Below, one piece after another: positions 24,190 through 35,952 of a stretch of 64,000 nt of DNA (its first letter is position 1; the number at the start of each line of letters is the position of its first letter). The stretch spans positions 10,700,106 to 10,764,105 of the forward strand of contig OU452225.1 in assembly GCA_911728455.2 (NCBI GenBank), in the 5' to 3' direction. The notes under the pieces are model-generated. The model ran no database searches, had not been told where the DNA came from, and saw only the letters and a program-made list of their open reading frames with translations. The position numbers and the translations under genes were made by a program. The DNA is from Marthasterias glacialis. Lineage: Eukaryota; Echinodermata; Asteroidea; Forcipulatida; Asteriidae.

Positions 24190-24480
24190 AGATAGTTGAA
24201 AAACGGATGAGTTGCGGATTGGGGGGTCAGATAATAAATGAAGACAGGGATTGTTTTGGCGTAGATCAAGGGAGAGATTGTTCCAGAGTTCCGAGGCAAA
24301 ATGGAAGGATCGTTGACCCTAAAAGTGATTGGTGCAGGGAAGAGTCAATTGAAGTAATGCTCGGTGATCGGAGATTTCTTGCCGGCTGGTGCATCAATGA
24401 AATTAAGACATTAAAACGAGACGGGCTGAGGTGCCTTGCAGCGAATGGAAACGTGAACCCTGAAGGCAATGCGATCAGTG
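24190..24480 (-). mobile_element. Decayed non-LTR retrotransposon (LINE) C-terminal fragment
   Basis: On the minus strand, one frame reads SFHFASELWNN...LDLRQNNPC, the W-N-x-LP-x-x-(I/L)R pattern found at the C-terminus of CR1/L2-type LINE proteins. Upstream frames are broken by stops and shifts. Only the tail remains. Confidence 0.45.
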
Positions 24481-27400
24481 ATGGGAGAAGCCAGTGAAGA
24501 GAATCGGGTATGGGGATTGTTGGGTTGTTCGTTTGGATAGTGTGACAAGACGAGCAAAAGCGTTCTGATGAAGGCGTTGAAGCTGGTCCAGTTAATATTT
24601 TGGCGGGTTAATCAGGAGTGGGTTGCAAAAATCCAAACAGGAGAATATAAATGAATGGATGACTGGCTCACCGCTGTTTTATGTAATTAATTTAACTATT
24701 GTGTTTAAAAAACAGTATTTTCTGTTCGAAAGAGCCGTATGAAATTAGATAGATCTCACATGATTAGTGGGGATACGTTTTGCCAAATAGAATCAAGTTT
24801 CTAGGCAGATTAGCTTAATACAGCAATCTGCTCAGTGGCTGGTTGGTCATAATTCGTTGTGATCAGTACACTGGGTAATGTAATACGTCGAATTGGTATA
24901 ATTATGGTGCTAACTGAAACTTTTGAATCTTTAATACTCATCAAATGATTTTACTTTTATATATGTTTTCAATAGTTATATTTTGTATGTGTGGCTCGTA
25001 GATATTGTGAGTGTTTGTTAGGGGAGCTCAACAAGAACCTTTTTTATTCGAGGCTTTTGAATGCGACTGGCTGACGCACAGGATATTGTCATAAGTGATT
25101 ATATTAAACCGTAGTGTAAGTAGCACAACACAAACATTATGACGTGTCACTTCATTGCATCTGCAGTCACATCTTGTCTGGGCCACTACATTCATAAGAC
25201 ATTCAAAGCAACCTCGTCCCCCTACATGTTCATTTCCTGTTTTAACCATTTATGCATACATGACGAGAGGTAGACTGCGGAGTAGAACATTATGTGAGTA
25301 CAAAGATGCAATGGGCTGATTGTACTGTATAGCATTGGTCACTCTTCATCTTTTACCGACAGACACTTTTCAATTAAAACTGAATTGAACCTTTAAAATC
25401 AACATAATACTACATGTATTTAATACTAGAACCTCAAAAGAAGACGGCACACGCACAATGACGTCATAATTACGTCATCTCTGTCGTATGACATTAATTT
25501 AAAGGTGATTAAAAAGTTATAATTACAATCTGTACATCAGGTCTCGCAAAGCCAGATAAATATTATACAGACATGACCCTAATTTGGCATTGTCTTCCGG
25601 TCCAAACCGGAAGTTGAAGCGAAAATGTCTTCAAAAGCTTTGTCAGCGATCTAGTCAACAGGAAAGTGAATTTGGATATGACTCCCGTGTATGAAATGAC
25701 ACCTGACTCTTTGCCTTTTCAATTATAACAACGACGACGTCATCACATTTGACAGTACTCTACGTAAACAAGTTTAAAATTGAATTCTTGAGGGGAAAAA
25801 AACCACTAACCAGCCGTGTAAACTTACGTTGTTTACGTGATCTAAAAGGCACGTTACGGAATCCAGGAATGACCAACGTTAACAGCAAAAACGCCGACAC
25901 TGTCTTATTCTTTTTTTCTGAATGTAATGCAACATTGTAAACCTCACATGACTTTGAAACTTCAGTTATATAAAATATAATTGAATAACATGAATATTTA
26001 TGATGTTCAACAAAAACAACTGTCAGTGTTGGGTGGAGTCTTAGTTGCATAGCTTGTGATTAGGCAATGGCAAGGTCTTTACCGTGCTACGGTCCAACGA
26101 ACGTTCAAAACGAAGGAACACTACTGAGACCCTAACATTACTTTTACATTTAAATGTGACGTCATGATGACGTACGTCATCAAGTGTCGAATAACATTAA
26201 TCCGTTGTTTTATATTTTAAAAACATTCAGAGCTCTTGAATATGCAATGGGTGCCATTTGTGCATCATTGGGGAGGTCTTGGAAACACAAATGAATGTCC
26301 ATTGACATGACCCTAATTTTGACCTTATCTTTTGGTTCTGCTCGCCTCTGCTGGCCTCTGATCAGTGAACATGCCTATTCTTCAACTGTGCCACTGAAGC
26401 TATTAAACAGCCGTTGCCAAAGTCAATCGATTCGGACAACAAACTAGGATTGGCGGACACATTAATGAAAAAAGAAATAATAGTATCAGTCTGGTCACGA
26501 CGTAGATGTTCAAAATGCACACAGATTCTTGGGGACGGGTCTCATACACAGACAACAAAAGACCTGTGTGCCATTTTAATGACGATGTCGGGCCCGCTCT
26601 TACGAATTGTCTTTTGCTCCTTCATTCTCTGCTTCATTTCGTCATCCATGTTTATTCTGAAGTATGTATTTACGTACACTGACCCGTCAGCGAGCCAGCA
26701 AGTCGAAGTCCTTCGAAAAATTACACCAAGCTTCTTCGGCAACGGAGTCATCGGCAAAAGGAAGGGAACGGTCATCGGTGATTGCTTGGTGTCAAACCAG
26801 AATGGGAGAAGTACTACACAAAGAAGGTAAGCTGATGAAAGATAGTGTAAACAAAACAAGGCTGTTCATTTGTAATTATTGCAATTACAAATCCGTAGAA
26901 GGTGCAAGTCTCGCATTTGTTCGCACAAAGGTGTTTTTTCAATGTTTTGTACACTTGACGTCATCATCAAAATAATTTTGGTTTGCCTATTTTTGGCTTT
27001 TAGGCTATGTGGCGTTTCACGCTTACCACAATAATTACTTGCAATTGGAGCTCCAACATGGCGAGGATATCGCGTGTGACGTTGATGCAAGTCATTACGT
27101 CACACGCGCGCGCATTGGTAGTACGCGCATACGTTTCGCTTTCTTCCGGTTCCAAAGCTGGCATTCATTTGTGTATAGTTTAACCTAAAAACCTTGTTTT
27201 TGCGGTTAGGCATATTTCTTATGACAGGAGGGCATTAAGAAGATTTAGTGTCTGCACAACACGTGTTAAATACAACCACCTAGCTTAGTTAGGGGCGTGG
27301 GGGTGTGACCCCCCTCCAATATTTGTCCTAAGTCGGCATTTAGAGCCACAGTCGGCAAATTGAGCACCAAACTTCCCCGAGTAAGGGCTCGGGCCGAACA

Positions 27401-28614
27401 CAAATCCATTGGGCAAGCCTAGAGATTTGCCAACTGGATTTTAGTTGAATCCTTGTAGTGTCAGAAGTCAAACTTTGAATTACCAAGAATAATATTCTAT
27501 TTATTAATAATAAACACTAAAAGCCGTACAGCGTCCGGGAGCTTCATCCCCGGACCACCCTTGCAGAATTTCCGCCCCTTAGACATTATTAGGGGTATAA
27601 GTTTACATGTCCAAAATAAAAACGGTTGTTTTCTTGACGGCCTTTTTTTTGTTAGTGCTTAAAAATCTAAAAAATTTAAAGCGTCCGAGGAATTCGCCCG
27701 GACCCCAACAAGAATAGTTGCCCCTATAATCTCCTCCAACAGCAGGGAATTTGTCCCGAGTCCAAAAGTATTCAAAGTTTGAATTTTAAAATTAAACGAA
27801 AGAAAGTGCCTTCGCTACGCCGCTGTGACGTGTCTAACTTACTCAGATTGAATTCCATGTATGTGAATGTTTCAGGGGGAAAAGATAAGTGTTTAAAAGC
27901 ATCAGTTCTGGCAAATAAGTGATTGAAATGAAAATGTTCGTTTCTACGACTGTTCATAGATACACAATTAAAAACAGGTGTGTTGTATAAACCATATAAA
28001 CACTCACAGACGAACACAAAGGAAAGAAAGTACATTCTGGAGTGAATGGAGGAGATGCGAAGTAGAGCTAAACGGTCAATATATGGAGTGAAACGGCCAT
28101 TACAAATAACCCTCGTATGTTTATGTTGGATACGCTTGAGTTAAAAAATAAAAAGAAAAAAAAACAAAAAACAAAAACAAAAACACAGAAAAACAAAACC
28201 CTCCGGTCCGGACTCTACGAACGAACACCTGCAACTTTCGGTTGGATGCCCGATCAATACACAAATTAAGGGCTGTTTTCATGACCTTTATTTATATTAC
28301 GGTAAGTCTGATTTGTTTACTCATCATGATTGTTATCATTTTAAGAAAGCCATGTTGGAAGCAAAACAAGCAGACCAAGCATTTGTGCTAGTTTCGCGAG
28401 TTGTTATTGTCTGGCTGCAAATTGAAAACTCCATATAGAATTGAAATAAATAATATCAGCGTTAATATTGAAATTGCCCATATGTTAGTCCCGAAAGCTG
28501 TGTTTACTGATTAAATGATGGACAAACACATCATGAAACAGATTGATATTGACTTCCAGACAGCGTAAGGGAGCCGGCTGCATTCTGGGAGATCAATTCT
28601 CGCTATATTTTCAG

Positions 28615-28808
28615 TGTCTGATACAGATGTTACAAATGGGGCACCAGCAACCACTCCCGTCCCCAACCACAACCACCACACCACCTGGCGAAGTAATTGC
28701 CCAATATGCATCACGCAGCACAGTGAACAAGATCAAGCCCCATGTAAAATGCGACAAACGCTCTCATGACCGGCCCCTTCCTACTTCTGATAAGAAACAC
28801 AGTAAAAG
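28615..28808 (+). other. Possible extra or alternative stem exon within gene C intron 1
   Basis: It is preceded by CTATATTTTCAG and followed by AAAAG/GTACCA. One frame is open and rich in Pro/Thr (PSPTTTTTPPGEV), as in stem regions, and ends in phase 2 like exon 1. Its start phase does not join exon 1 without a stop, so it is not a simple extra exon. Low certainty. Confidence 0.15.
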
Positions 28809-30525
28809 GTACCACTTTGTATTCGTCAAGGTAGCATTTTTTTTTACAATCTTTGTGACTTTTTCTTTAAGGTAGGACCTGAACCCATCCAGAAGTGTTT
28901 CAACATTTTAATGTACATGCAGGCTTATATTGCAGGCTTAATGTACATGCATGCTTACAGTGAAAAATAATTTGAGTTGATTCATTTGATGATATAAGAT
29001 ATTAAAATATTTAAATCACCCTCAAATTTCCATCCAAAACAGACAGAAAATGTTACCTGCCCTTTCCGTCCATTTTTGAAAGAATTTAAGAGTATTTAAT
29101 TAAAACATTAATATTACTAACCCATTCAATTTATTTTCAGTATAAGCCTGCATGTCCATTCACATGTTGAAACATTTTATATGGTGGTTTCAGGTATAGT
29201 TACAACCGTTAGAAAAACTGCTAACGTGAAGGTAGATAAGTAGTGCATTTTATTGTATTTCCCGTCTTCTACCCCATCTACAAAATTGGTTTGCTCTTTC
29301 TTTGAATAATCCCAGGTCAATTCTGACCCGAGCTTTTTTAGAGTGTAGATTTGTTTTTATTTATTTATTTTTATTTTGATAAATCCTGTTAATTATTATT
29401 CACATAAGTTGTAAAGTGTAATCCTCTAATACAGTTGTAATGTGAGATGAAGAGCAAAGCACCAACTGACCGTCCCCACTTTGTATCGCATCGCTGTCCG
29501 GTGACAATCTGGGGTCGCCGTTGACGAACCAAAATCAAACATGGCCGCCAGCTTAGGCGGTCATATTGGATCCACAAAAGGCACCGAGGTGTTCACGGGA
29601 AAATATTCGTTTAACCTCAAATGACCTAAAGAGCAACTTGTTGAAAATGATGATGTTGGCAGAAAATTCTTTATGTATTTGGGACTTTCACAAGCTGACA
29701 CCAAAAATCCACTTTGTAATTCCCATAAAGCATTTTAGCCCGTCACATGTTACCTCACGGTTTGTTTTTTTTTTTTTACTTAATCAAGAATGAAAAGTAA
29801 ACACAAAAAAATGTAAAAAAAAAATGTACACACAGTTTACTACAATGTAAAAACATAGGTAACAGTTTACCCCTCCCCTTTCAACTTAATGACTACATTG
29901 TATTATTATCTACGAAATATCAACTATGCAGCATTGCAGCAATCGGCCACGCCGTCAGAAAGTTAGGCAAAATTGCCGGGAGTGGCACACATTTTGCTGC
30001 CACCTCTGCAGTCTTGGATAAACCCAAGATTTCTAAAGATATTTTTTAGACTTGTGAGCCTTCCACAATTTAACTGTAAGGAGCCTATGTACAGGGATGC
30101 TATCACGAAGTTTCACTGTAATTTGAAGTCTTACTTGTTTTTGTTTTTCTCTTCGTTTCGTTTTCTGTTGCACCTATAGGAAAAGCTCAGATCCGGTCGA
30201 GTTCCTAAAATTACAAAATAAAGATGACCAACTGTTTATACGACCGTTTGCTAACATCAACATCTTGGGACCCCAATCCTCAGAATCTAGCCGAGTTCAG
30301 GTAAAGGAATTAATAAAGTAATTCGGGTCAAATATGTAAAGGCCTACTATTTGTAATTTAATACTCGATATCATTTTAGGTCTCGTGTTATGCAAAATTA
30401 TTAAAGGTCCCGTCGAGGTGCTTTTGGGTAGTTGCGTTTCACTTGATTGTTCCATTCATCGATTTCTTTAACTATGACCCGTTTAGAAGCTCCGAAATAC
30501 TTGTGTTAATAGTAATTTGTGTGGC

Positions 30526-30750
30526 GTGTCTAGGTCGAGCCGTTAACGGACACCGGACTCAAGCTCTGGTGTTTCTGATCAGCAGAGTGTGGGTTCGAGT
30601 CCTCTGGTCTTGACACATGTGTCCTTAAGCAAGACACTTGACCATAATTGCTTCATCCTTCGGATGGGTTGTAAAGCAGTAGGTGTCGCGCATTGTATCA
30701 AAACCTATCAACGCACGCAGAAGAACCTAAACACTTATTGCTAATTGGAC
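30526..30750 (+). repeat. tRNA-derived SINE
   Basis: The head resembles a Leu/Ser-type tRNA (GTCGAGCCGTTAACGG...GTGGGTTCGAGTCCTCTGG), followed by ACACATGTGTCCTTAAGCAA, GACACTTGACCATAATTGCT and CATCCTTCGGATGG. The same body occurs at 41925-42130 (minus) and 62174-62375. Confidence 0.65.
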
Positions 30751-31489
30751 CCCCTTGCACGCACGTCACACGCGCCGACTGTGCCACGCTCACCATTTTG
30801 GTGGTCAATAGGTTTACGTGTAAACGCCGCGTCTCCTAAAATGCGCTCTTCACTGAATAACTCAGTGACGTTGACCACCAAGATTATTGTGATAATGACG
30901 TCAAATGAAATGGGTCAATAGAAGGGGTTCGCCCCGGTGTTTCTGGAGCGGTTAGTAGCTGCAACTGGCCCCCACAAGTTGGTGTGATGTTTCCGTAAGG
31001 ATGCTTTGCCGACTATATGGTACAGATACAGATGCAGATATTTGGGGAGTTCCCCTGAGTGGGGCAAATCTCAAGAAGTCCACGCACACATCAAAACTAA
31101 AGCCTATAAAGGTAAACTTCAATTGTTCAGTGAGACAAATTATAGTATCGCAAAAAGGGTGTGGTGGTGTGCACCACCATCTTCCAGCACCACAATAACA
31201 AAATAAAACGAAACAAAAAACCATTGTTCAAATCTTCACCGAATTACACAAAATCACAATTAGATTTTGGATTTGTAATGCCTTTTCAAAAATGTTCACC
31301 AACAAGGGTGCTCTCTCTCTCTCTTCGTTCATTGTAAAATCGATTGTGTTATTTCATCATCATACAGAGCGGTCGCAACCGAGATTACATTCACAACGGC
31401 AAGCCTTAGAAGTCTTTATCCCCAATCATGTTTGGAAGGTCCCCAGTTTCATGTTTCGTGTCTCTGTCACTAGGTAAAAGGTCTTCGTC

Positions 31490-31900
31490 CTCTATCAGTC
31501 ACGGATGTCTCCAACATATTACACCAGGTTAGCCCTATGTAGGACTCTCCCTCTGTCACTTTAGTTTTTATATGAAAGTGAAAGAACCCCTGGGCCAGGG
31601 CTAACATCGGGTATGACCTGGTCTGCAGCACGATAGCAGGGGCCAGCAAAGCGTACTCTACTTTGAGCAACACTATCATATAGGAGTGTCTCCGTTCTTT
31701 GGTCTTCACTCCATGATATATTCTGGACCCTCATAAGACGCCTGATGTTTGTACCATCAAGGCAACCTTGAAGCTCTTTCTTTAGGGTCCAGGTTTCGGC
31801 TCCAATAGAGAAGAATGCTCTCAACACAGGCTCTGAAGAATGCCAGCTTTGTTGACTTCGCTATGATTGCCAGATGCTTTGAAGCTTGTTAGAGGCGCCC
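31490..31900 (-). mobile_element. Decayed RTE-like LINE, C-terminal part
   Basis: The minus-strand frame reads GAETWTLKKELQGCLDGTNI, RRLMRVQNISW, then RVRFAGPCYRA after a short gap. This is the characteristic tail of RTE-like non-LTR retrotransposon proteins. The frame shifts into a degraded continuation (TDRGRRPFT). Degraded sequence that may belong to the same copy extends to about 32300, without an intact RT. Confidence 0.7.
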
Positions 31901-33815
31901 CAAGCTTGTCCTTTGTGTGTCTGGAAGTGCCTCTCTTCGAGAGAAATGAAGTGCTGTAACCATGCGTCAAGATGCTGTCTGGTAGTTTCACCTGCAACAG
32001 ATCACTGGCAAAGTTGGCAAAGCTCTGTCAGCTTCAACCACGGCAGTGTTTGTTTTCGCTATGCAAGATGTGAGTTCTTGGTTTGGACCGGACAAGTGAT
32101 TTAAGTGCTTTAGTTTATACTTCATCCAATGAGGTTTTAGCTGTATTAAGGTTTCTTGCAGTATTCCTAGTTGACCTAGACTGATATTTCTGTTAATCTG
32201 CATTCTTCAGGTCTTCTCCGGCCTTGGTTAATACCATCTCGTTGGGGGCAAATGCCAGTGTCTCCTTTTTCTTCTTTGGGAGCATTTCCAGTGCAATATT
32301 TCTGTTGGCAGTGTTCAGGGTGTCACTTTAATACAACACTGGTGTTCTTATCTTAATCTAGTCGCATAAATTATGTGCTTCTTGCGAAAATTCTTCCTTC
32401 TTGGTGGACAGCGTCCTGCTGTTAAAAGTACTGACAACAAAGTGGGAGTTAACATTGAACAAACTTGTCTGCATCGTCTTTATCTCTGTCACATTTGGAT
32501 TGTCCGTTAGGCTTGTGGTACAAACCCATCCTTCTTATGGAGAACCAATGGAGACTTAATAAGCGCAAACGTCAAATCAGGGGCTTCTAACCCTTATGCT
32601 TTTGCGTTGCACAGCTCCTTCAGAAACCCTTTTCTCTGGTCTGCGAGGCAGCAGCTTCTTTTCTGTCTGGGTGTTGCCCTGTAACCTTGGATCTTCCAGG
32701 ATCATTCTTGCGAAGCAGCAGTCGATGACTGGAGTCCTATTGACCTTTCTCCAAGGAGGGTAACCGACCAAGGCTGCCCCCCCCCCCACCTGCCCGGGTT
32801 TGGAGTAAGAGTTATCCGTCTCTTAGGAGAGCTGCCTGTCAAGGTTGATGAGCCTCACCGAACCAGAAACACACCTTCACGCATATTTGGCATTGGTTAT
32901 CAACAGAGAACAACACAGAAAGCTAAGCAACAGGTGTTTGGTAGGAGAGGCTTTTTGAGACGCTGATCTTATGGGATGTTTTAAGATGGAGGAGCGGCTA
33001 AATTCTCCTCACCATCCCGGTCACTCCTGAACCACTGAGCCTCATGTTATCTATTTTATTTGAATTCTTTGGACAACAAAATATACGAGCAAGGCCGTCC
33101 ATGGAAAGTCAAAGTTTAAAAGAAAAAGTTTGTGCCTTACCATACACCGCTTATTTTAAACAAGATAAAAATCGATAACATGGAATACACAGAAAAAGTA
33201 AATCAAAAAATGTAATGAAATATACACAATCCAACGGTACCCAGAACTCTTCAAAGCAAAACAAAAGTTTGTTAGTTGCCGATGTCGGAAATGACATGTA
33301 CTTGTTCGAACCTACATTAAGGTATCACAAGAAATTGAGCTTGGTGCCCCAAAAAACAACAGAAGGGTCACAACTCCTTCATTTAATACTTTCACTACCA
33401 GTCATCGAAAGTAACAGTAGTTGGGGATCTACGGTGGCGCCCGCCACGCCTTGTTTGAACCATGGCACCGCCCGTCTATTTAACGTTCTCGTATTTCGTA
33501 TCAAAGGGGGAAGCTTTTGAGCCACACCAAAATGACCTTCCAGGAGGACTTCGTGTTGACAAAACGCAATGCGAGGGCAGGAGATATTCTGCCGTATTAT
33601 GTCATCAAATCCGAACCAAATCAAACAGCGGAGTTCTACAATCTCTCACAAAGATTCATGGCAGCAAACGTTCCACCGGTAAGTCAATCCTAAAAAGAGT
33701 ATGGAGCAATTCTTAAACTCTGGTTTTCCCGCGAACGTTTTGTCGAGGTTGTTTTACGTTCATGTAATTTGAAGCTACAAACAAACAAGATCAAGTGTAA
33801 AAATATTAGCAATTA

Positions 33816-33958
33816 TGTTGTCGCTATCGCTGTCGCTGTCGTTGTCGTTATCAATGTTGTTGTTGTTGTTTCTGTTTCTGTTGTCGTCGTCGTCGTTGTT
33901 GTTGTTGTTGTTTGTTTTTTTGTCGTCGTCGACATCGTCGTTGTTGTCGTTGTATTTT
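33816..33958. repeat. (GTC/GTT)n microsatellite in gene C intron 3
   Basis: Imperfect trinucleotide run GTCGCTGTCGTTGTTGTT. The valine- or leucine-rich open frames in it are artefacts. Confidence 0.9.
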
Positions 33959-35952
33959 AAGCGCTTTGTAACCGCTGGAAAAGGCGCTGTACTAAATACT
34001 GTACATAAAAATAAGCAAATTAGGCCGGCCTAATAGAAAACAAAATGACGTGTAAAAATTCCACTCCTTGATGACTGAAATAATTCTTTGTATTTTCTCA
34101 CTGCAGGTTTCACCGCTATCTGGCAAACGATTCAAACGATGCAGCGTGGTTGGCAACAGTGGAGTTCTCTTCAACAGCAAATGTGGCAAGGAGATTGACC
34201 AATCTGATTACGTCATCAGGTGAAGGTCATTTTACGAAATCTCGGCTGTGGATCATGCTCCGGCTTGTTGCCCGTTTTTCAACGTTTCAAACCATGCGAG
34301 GCGAATGGTTTCAAGTTGCACTTTTAATAATAATAAGGAAAATGCGCTGTTTGCACCAATCAAACATTTTTTTTTAATATCTCATTTTATCTCAGGAGGC
34401 TTCCTGTAGTTTACAGTATGTGGACACCGAGGGATTGTAAACGAGGGCAGTGGGGAGAAGTGTTTACACATGCTGAATGAAGTTTCTCAGGCAACTGAGA
34501 CTATACACACACACAAAATATTCAAGTAAAACATCAGTTATTCATTAGTTATATTATTTTACTGTCAGCTATGTTGGGCTGTTGTTGTGCAGGGTTTGAG
34601 GTTGTACACCACGAGTAGCAGAGTATTCGCACAAAGACGTACGACACTTTACTAGTCTGGTCATTCCAGGAAGCTACTTGATGGGCTACTGAGATTCAGT
34701 GAGCTGCTTCTTTCCTTTCTTCACTATCAGAAGAATCCCGTTAAGAGTTTATATGATACACTTGTGTTTGTTTTTTTTTTTTTTGATGGTTTTATCAGGT
34801 CGAATCTCCCGCCAATACGCCCTCACGCGGCGGACGCTGGATGGAAAACCAACTTAACAACGATGAACCCAAGTGTTGTTCAAAGAAGGTACAAAGTAAA
34901 CAATTTGTAAACATTTTCGCTCTGGTGATTATGGATCGAATCGTTAAGAGCATTTTAACAACCTTAACATAACAGTTACTAAACTAAGACATCTTAATAG
35001 AATGCGTTAGAGAAAAAACCTTTAAAAACTAAACATGTTTGCATGAATTGTTTTTATTTTACAGGTTTAAAAATCTGTGGACCAAAAAGGATACTATTTC
35101 GTTCGTAGAGGCCATTGGTGACTACAACGGTGTCCTTTGGTTGCCATGCGTGGCGTCCGCGGCCATGGTTGGTCTATGCTTCAAAGCAAAATACACCCTT
35201 GACAACTACGGTGTCCGAAACCCTGAGTCGATCATCGCAAACCCATTCCATTTCCTAGCAGTATCCGACTTCTGGAAGGATTTCAACCTGACGCGCCAAC
35301 AGACAACAGGTTGGAGGACTTCTGGCTTTTCTTATTTGCAGCGTTGAAAATGTTGTTTGTAGTGTTAACACTTACATTTTCTGCTGCTAGTTTGCCGAGA
35401 TCGGGGTGATTGTTAACCAACTCTGTAACTTGACAGACGTTTCATTTTCGGGTGGCAAACATTTTCTTATTGGAAGCAGAGGAGGCTCTGTGAAGACCTT
35501 GAAGTCAGATAAATTCTGGACAGTTTACTGTATTATGTTTGTTTGGTTACCTTGCTTTGTTAAAGTTGATGAAACTAAAAGACACAGTCATCCGTGATGA
35601 TTGCCGTTGACAAATATAAAGACAAAAATGGCGGCAGGGTTAAAGGTCAAAGACCTAAACTCTACAAAAGTGACACTAATGAGAATCTACTTTTTTAATA
35701 TTTTTTTTATTTAAGGTTTCTACATGACTCAGTTGTCTGACGATGTGCGAGGAGACACACCTGTACGGTTTCTGGCCCTTTCATTACAGGGTGCCAGACA
35801 GGGTGACGGACAGGGTGAGGAAAGTCAAGTATCATTACTTCGACACAGTCAAGTTAAATTCGGCACATTCGATCAACGATGAGTATTTGGTGTTGATTCA
35901 GATGCACGTTCTAGGACTCATTAATTTGCATGTCAGAGACTGTGACGATTGA

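Larger units (their letters stand above)
23627..26578. other. Intergenic between genes B and C
   Basis: The stretch begins with the B 3' flank, which aligns with the A 3' flank, then two YY1/CRE-type repeats, a decayed LINE tail and AT-rich sequence without a recognisable gene. CTTCCGGTCCAAACCGGAAG (near 25590) belongs to the dispersed repeat seen at 3545. Confidence 0.5.
26579..35952 (+). pseudogene. ST8Sia-like sialyltransferase, gene C (7 exons, two frameshifts)
   Basis: Exons matching gene B: 26579-26826, 30180-30300, 33507-33678, 34107-34219, 34799-34888, 35065-35309, 35716-35952. Exon 1 encodes a signal anchor (LLRIVFCSFILCFISSSMFI); an in-frame ATG at 26414 exists, but the 26579 start puts the anchor at the N-terminus. 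Exons 3-6 have exactly the lengths of gene B (172, 113, 90, 245 nt) and carry sialylmotif L ([20 protein letters not shown]). Exon 2 is 121 nt against 126 in B: five bases are missing near 30235-30240, shifting the frame before the conserved W-x-PxPxNLA-FR stretch. Exon 7 is 237 nt against 239: two bases are missing at 35737/35738 inside motif S, so [13 protein letters not shown] and the HYFD and H-x4-E motifs fall out of frame. Two independent lesions make a recent pseudogene most likely; assembly error is the alternative. Confidence 0.75.

Noticed and set aside
33769..34033. Val- or Leu/Ser-rich membrane-like open frames
   Set aside because: They are translations of the (GTC/GTT)n microsatellite.
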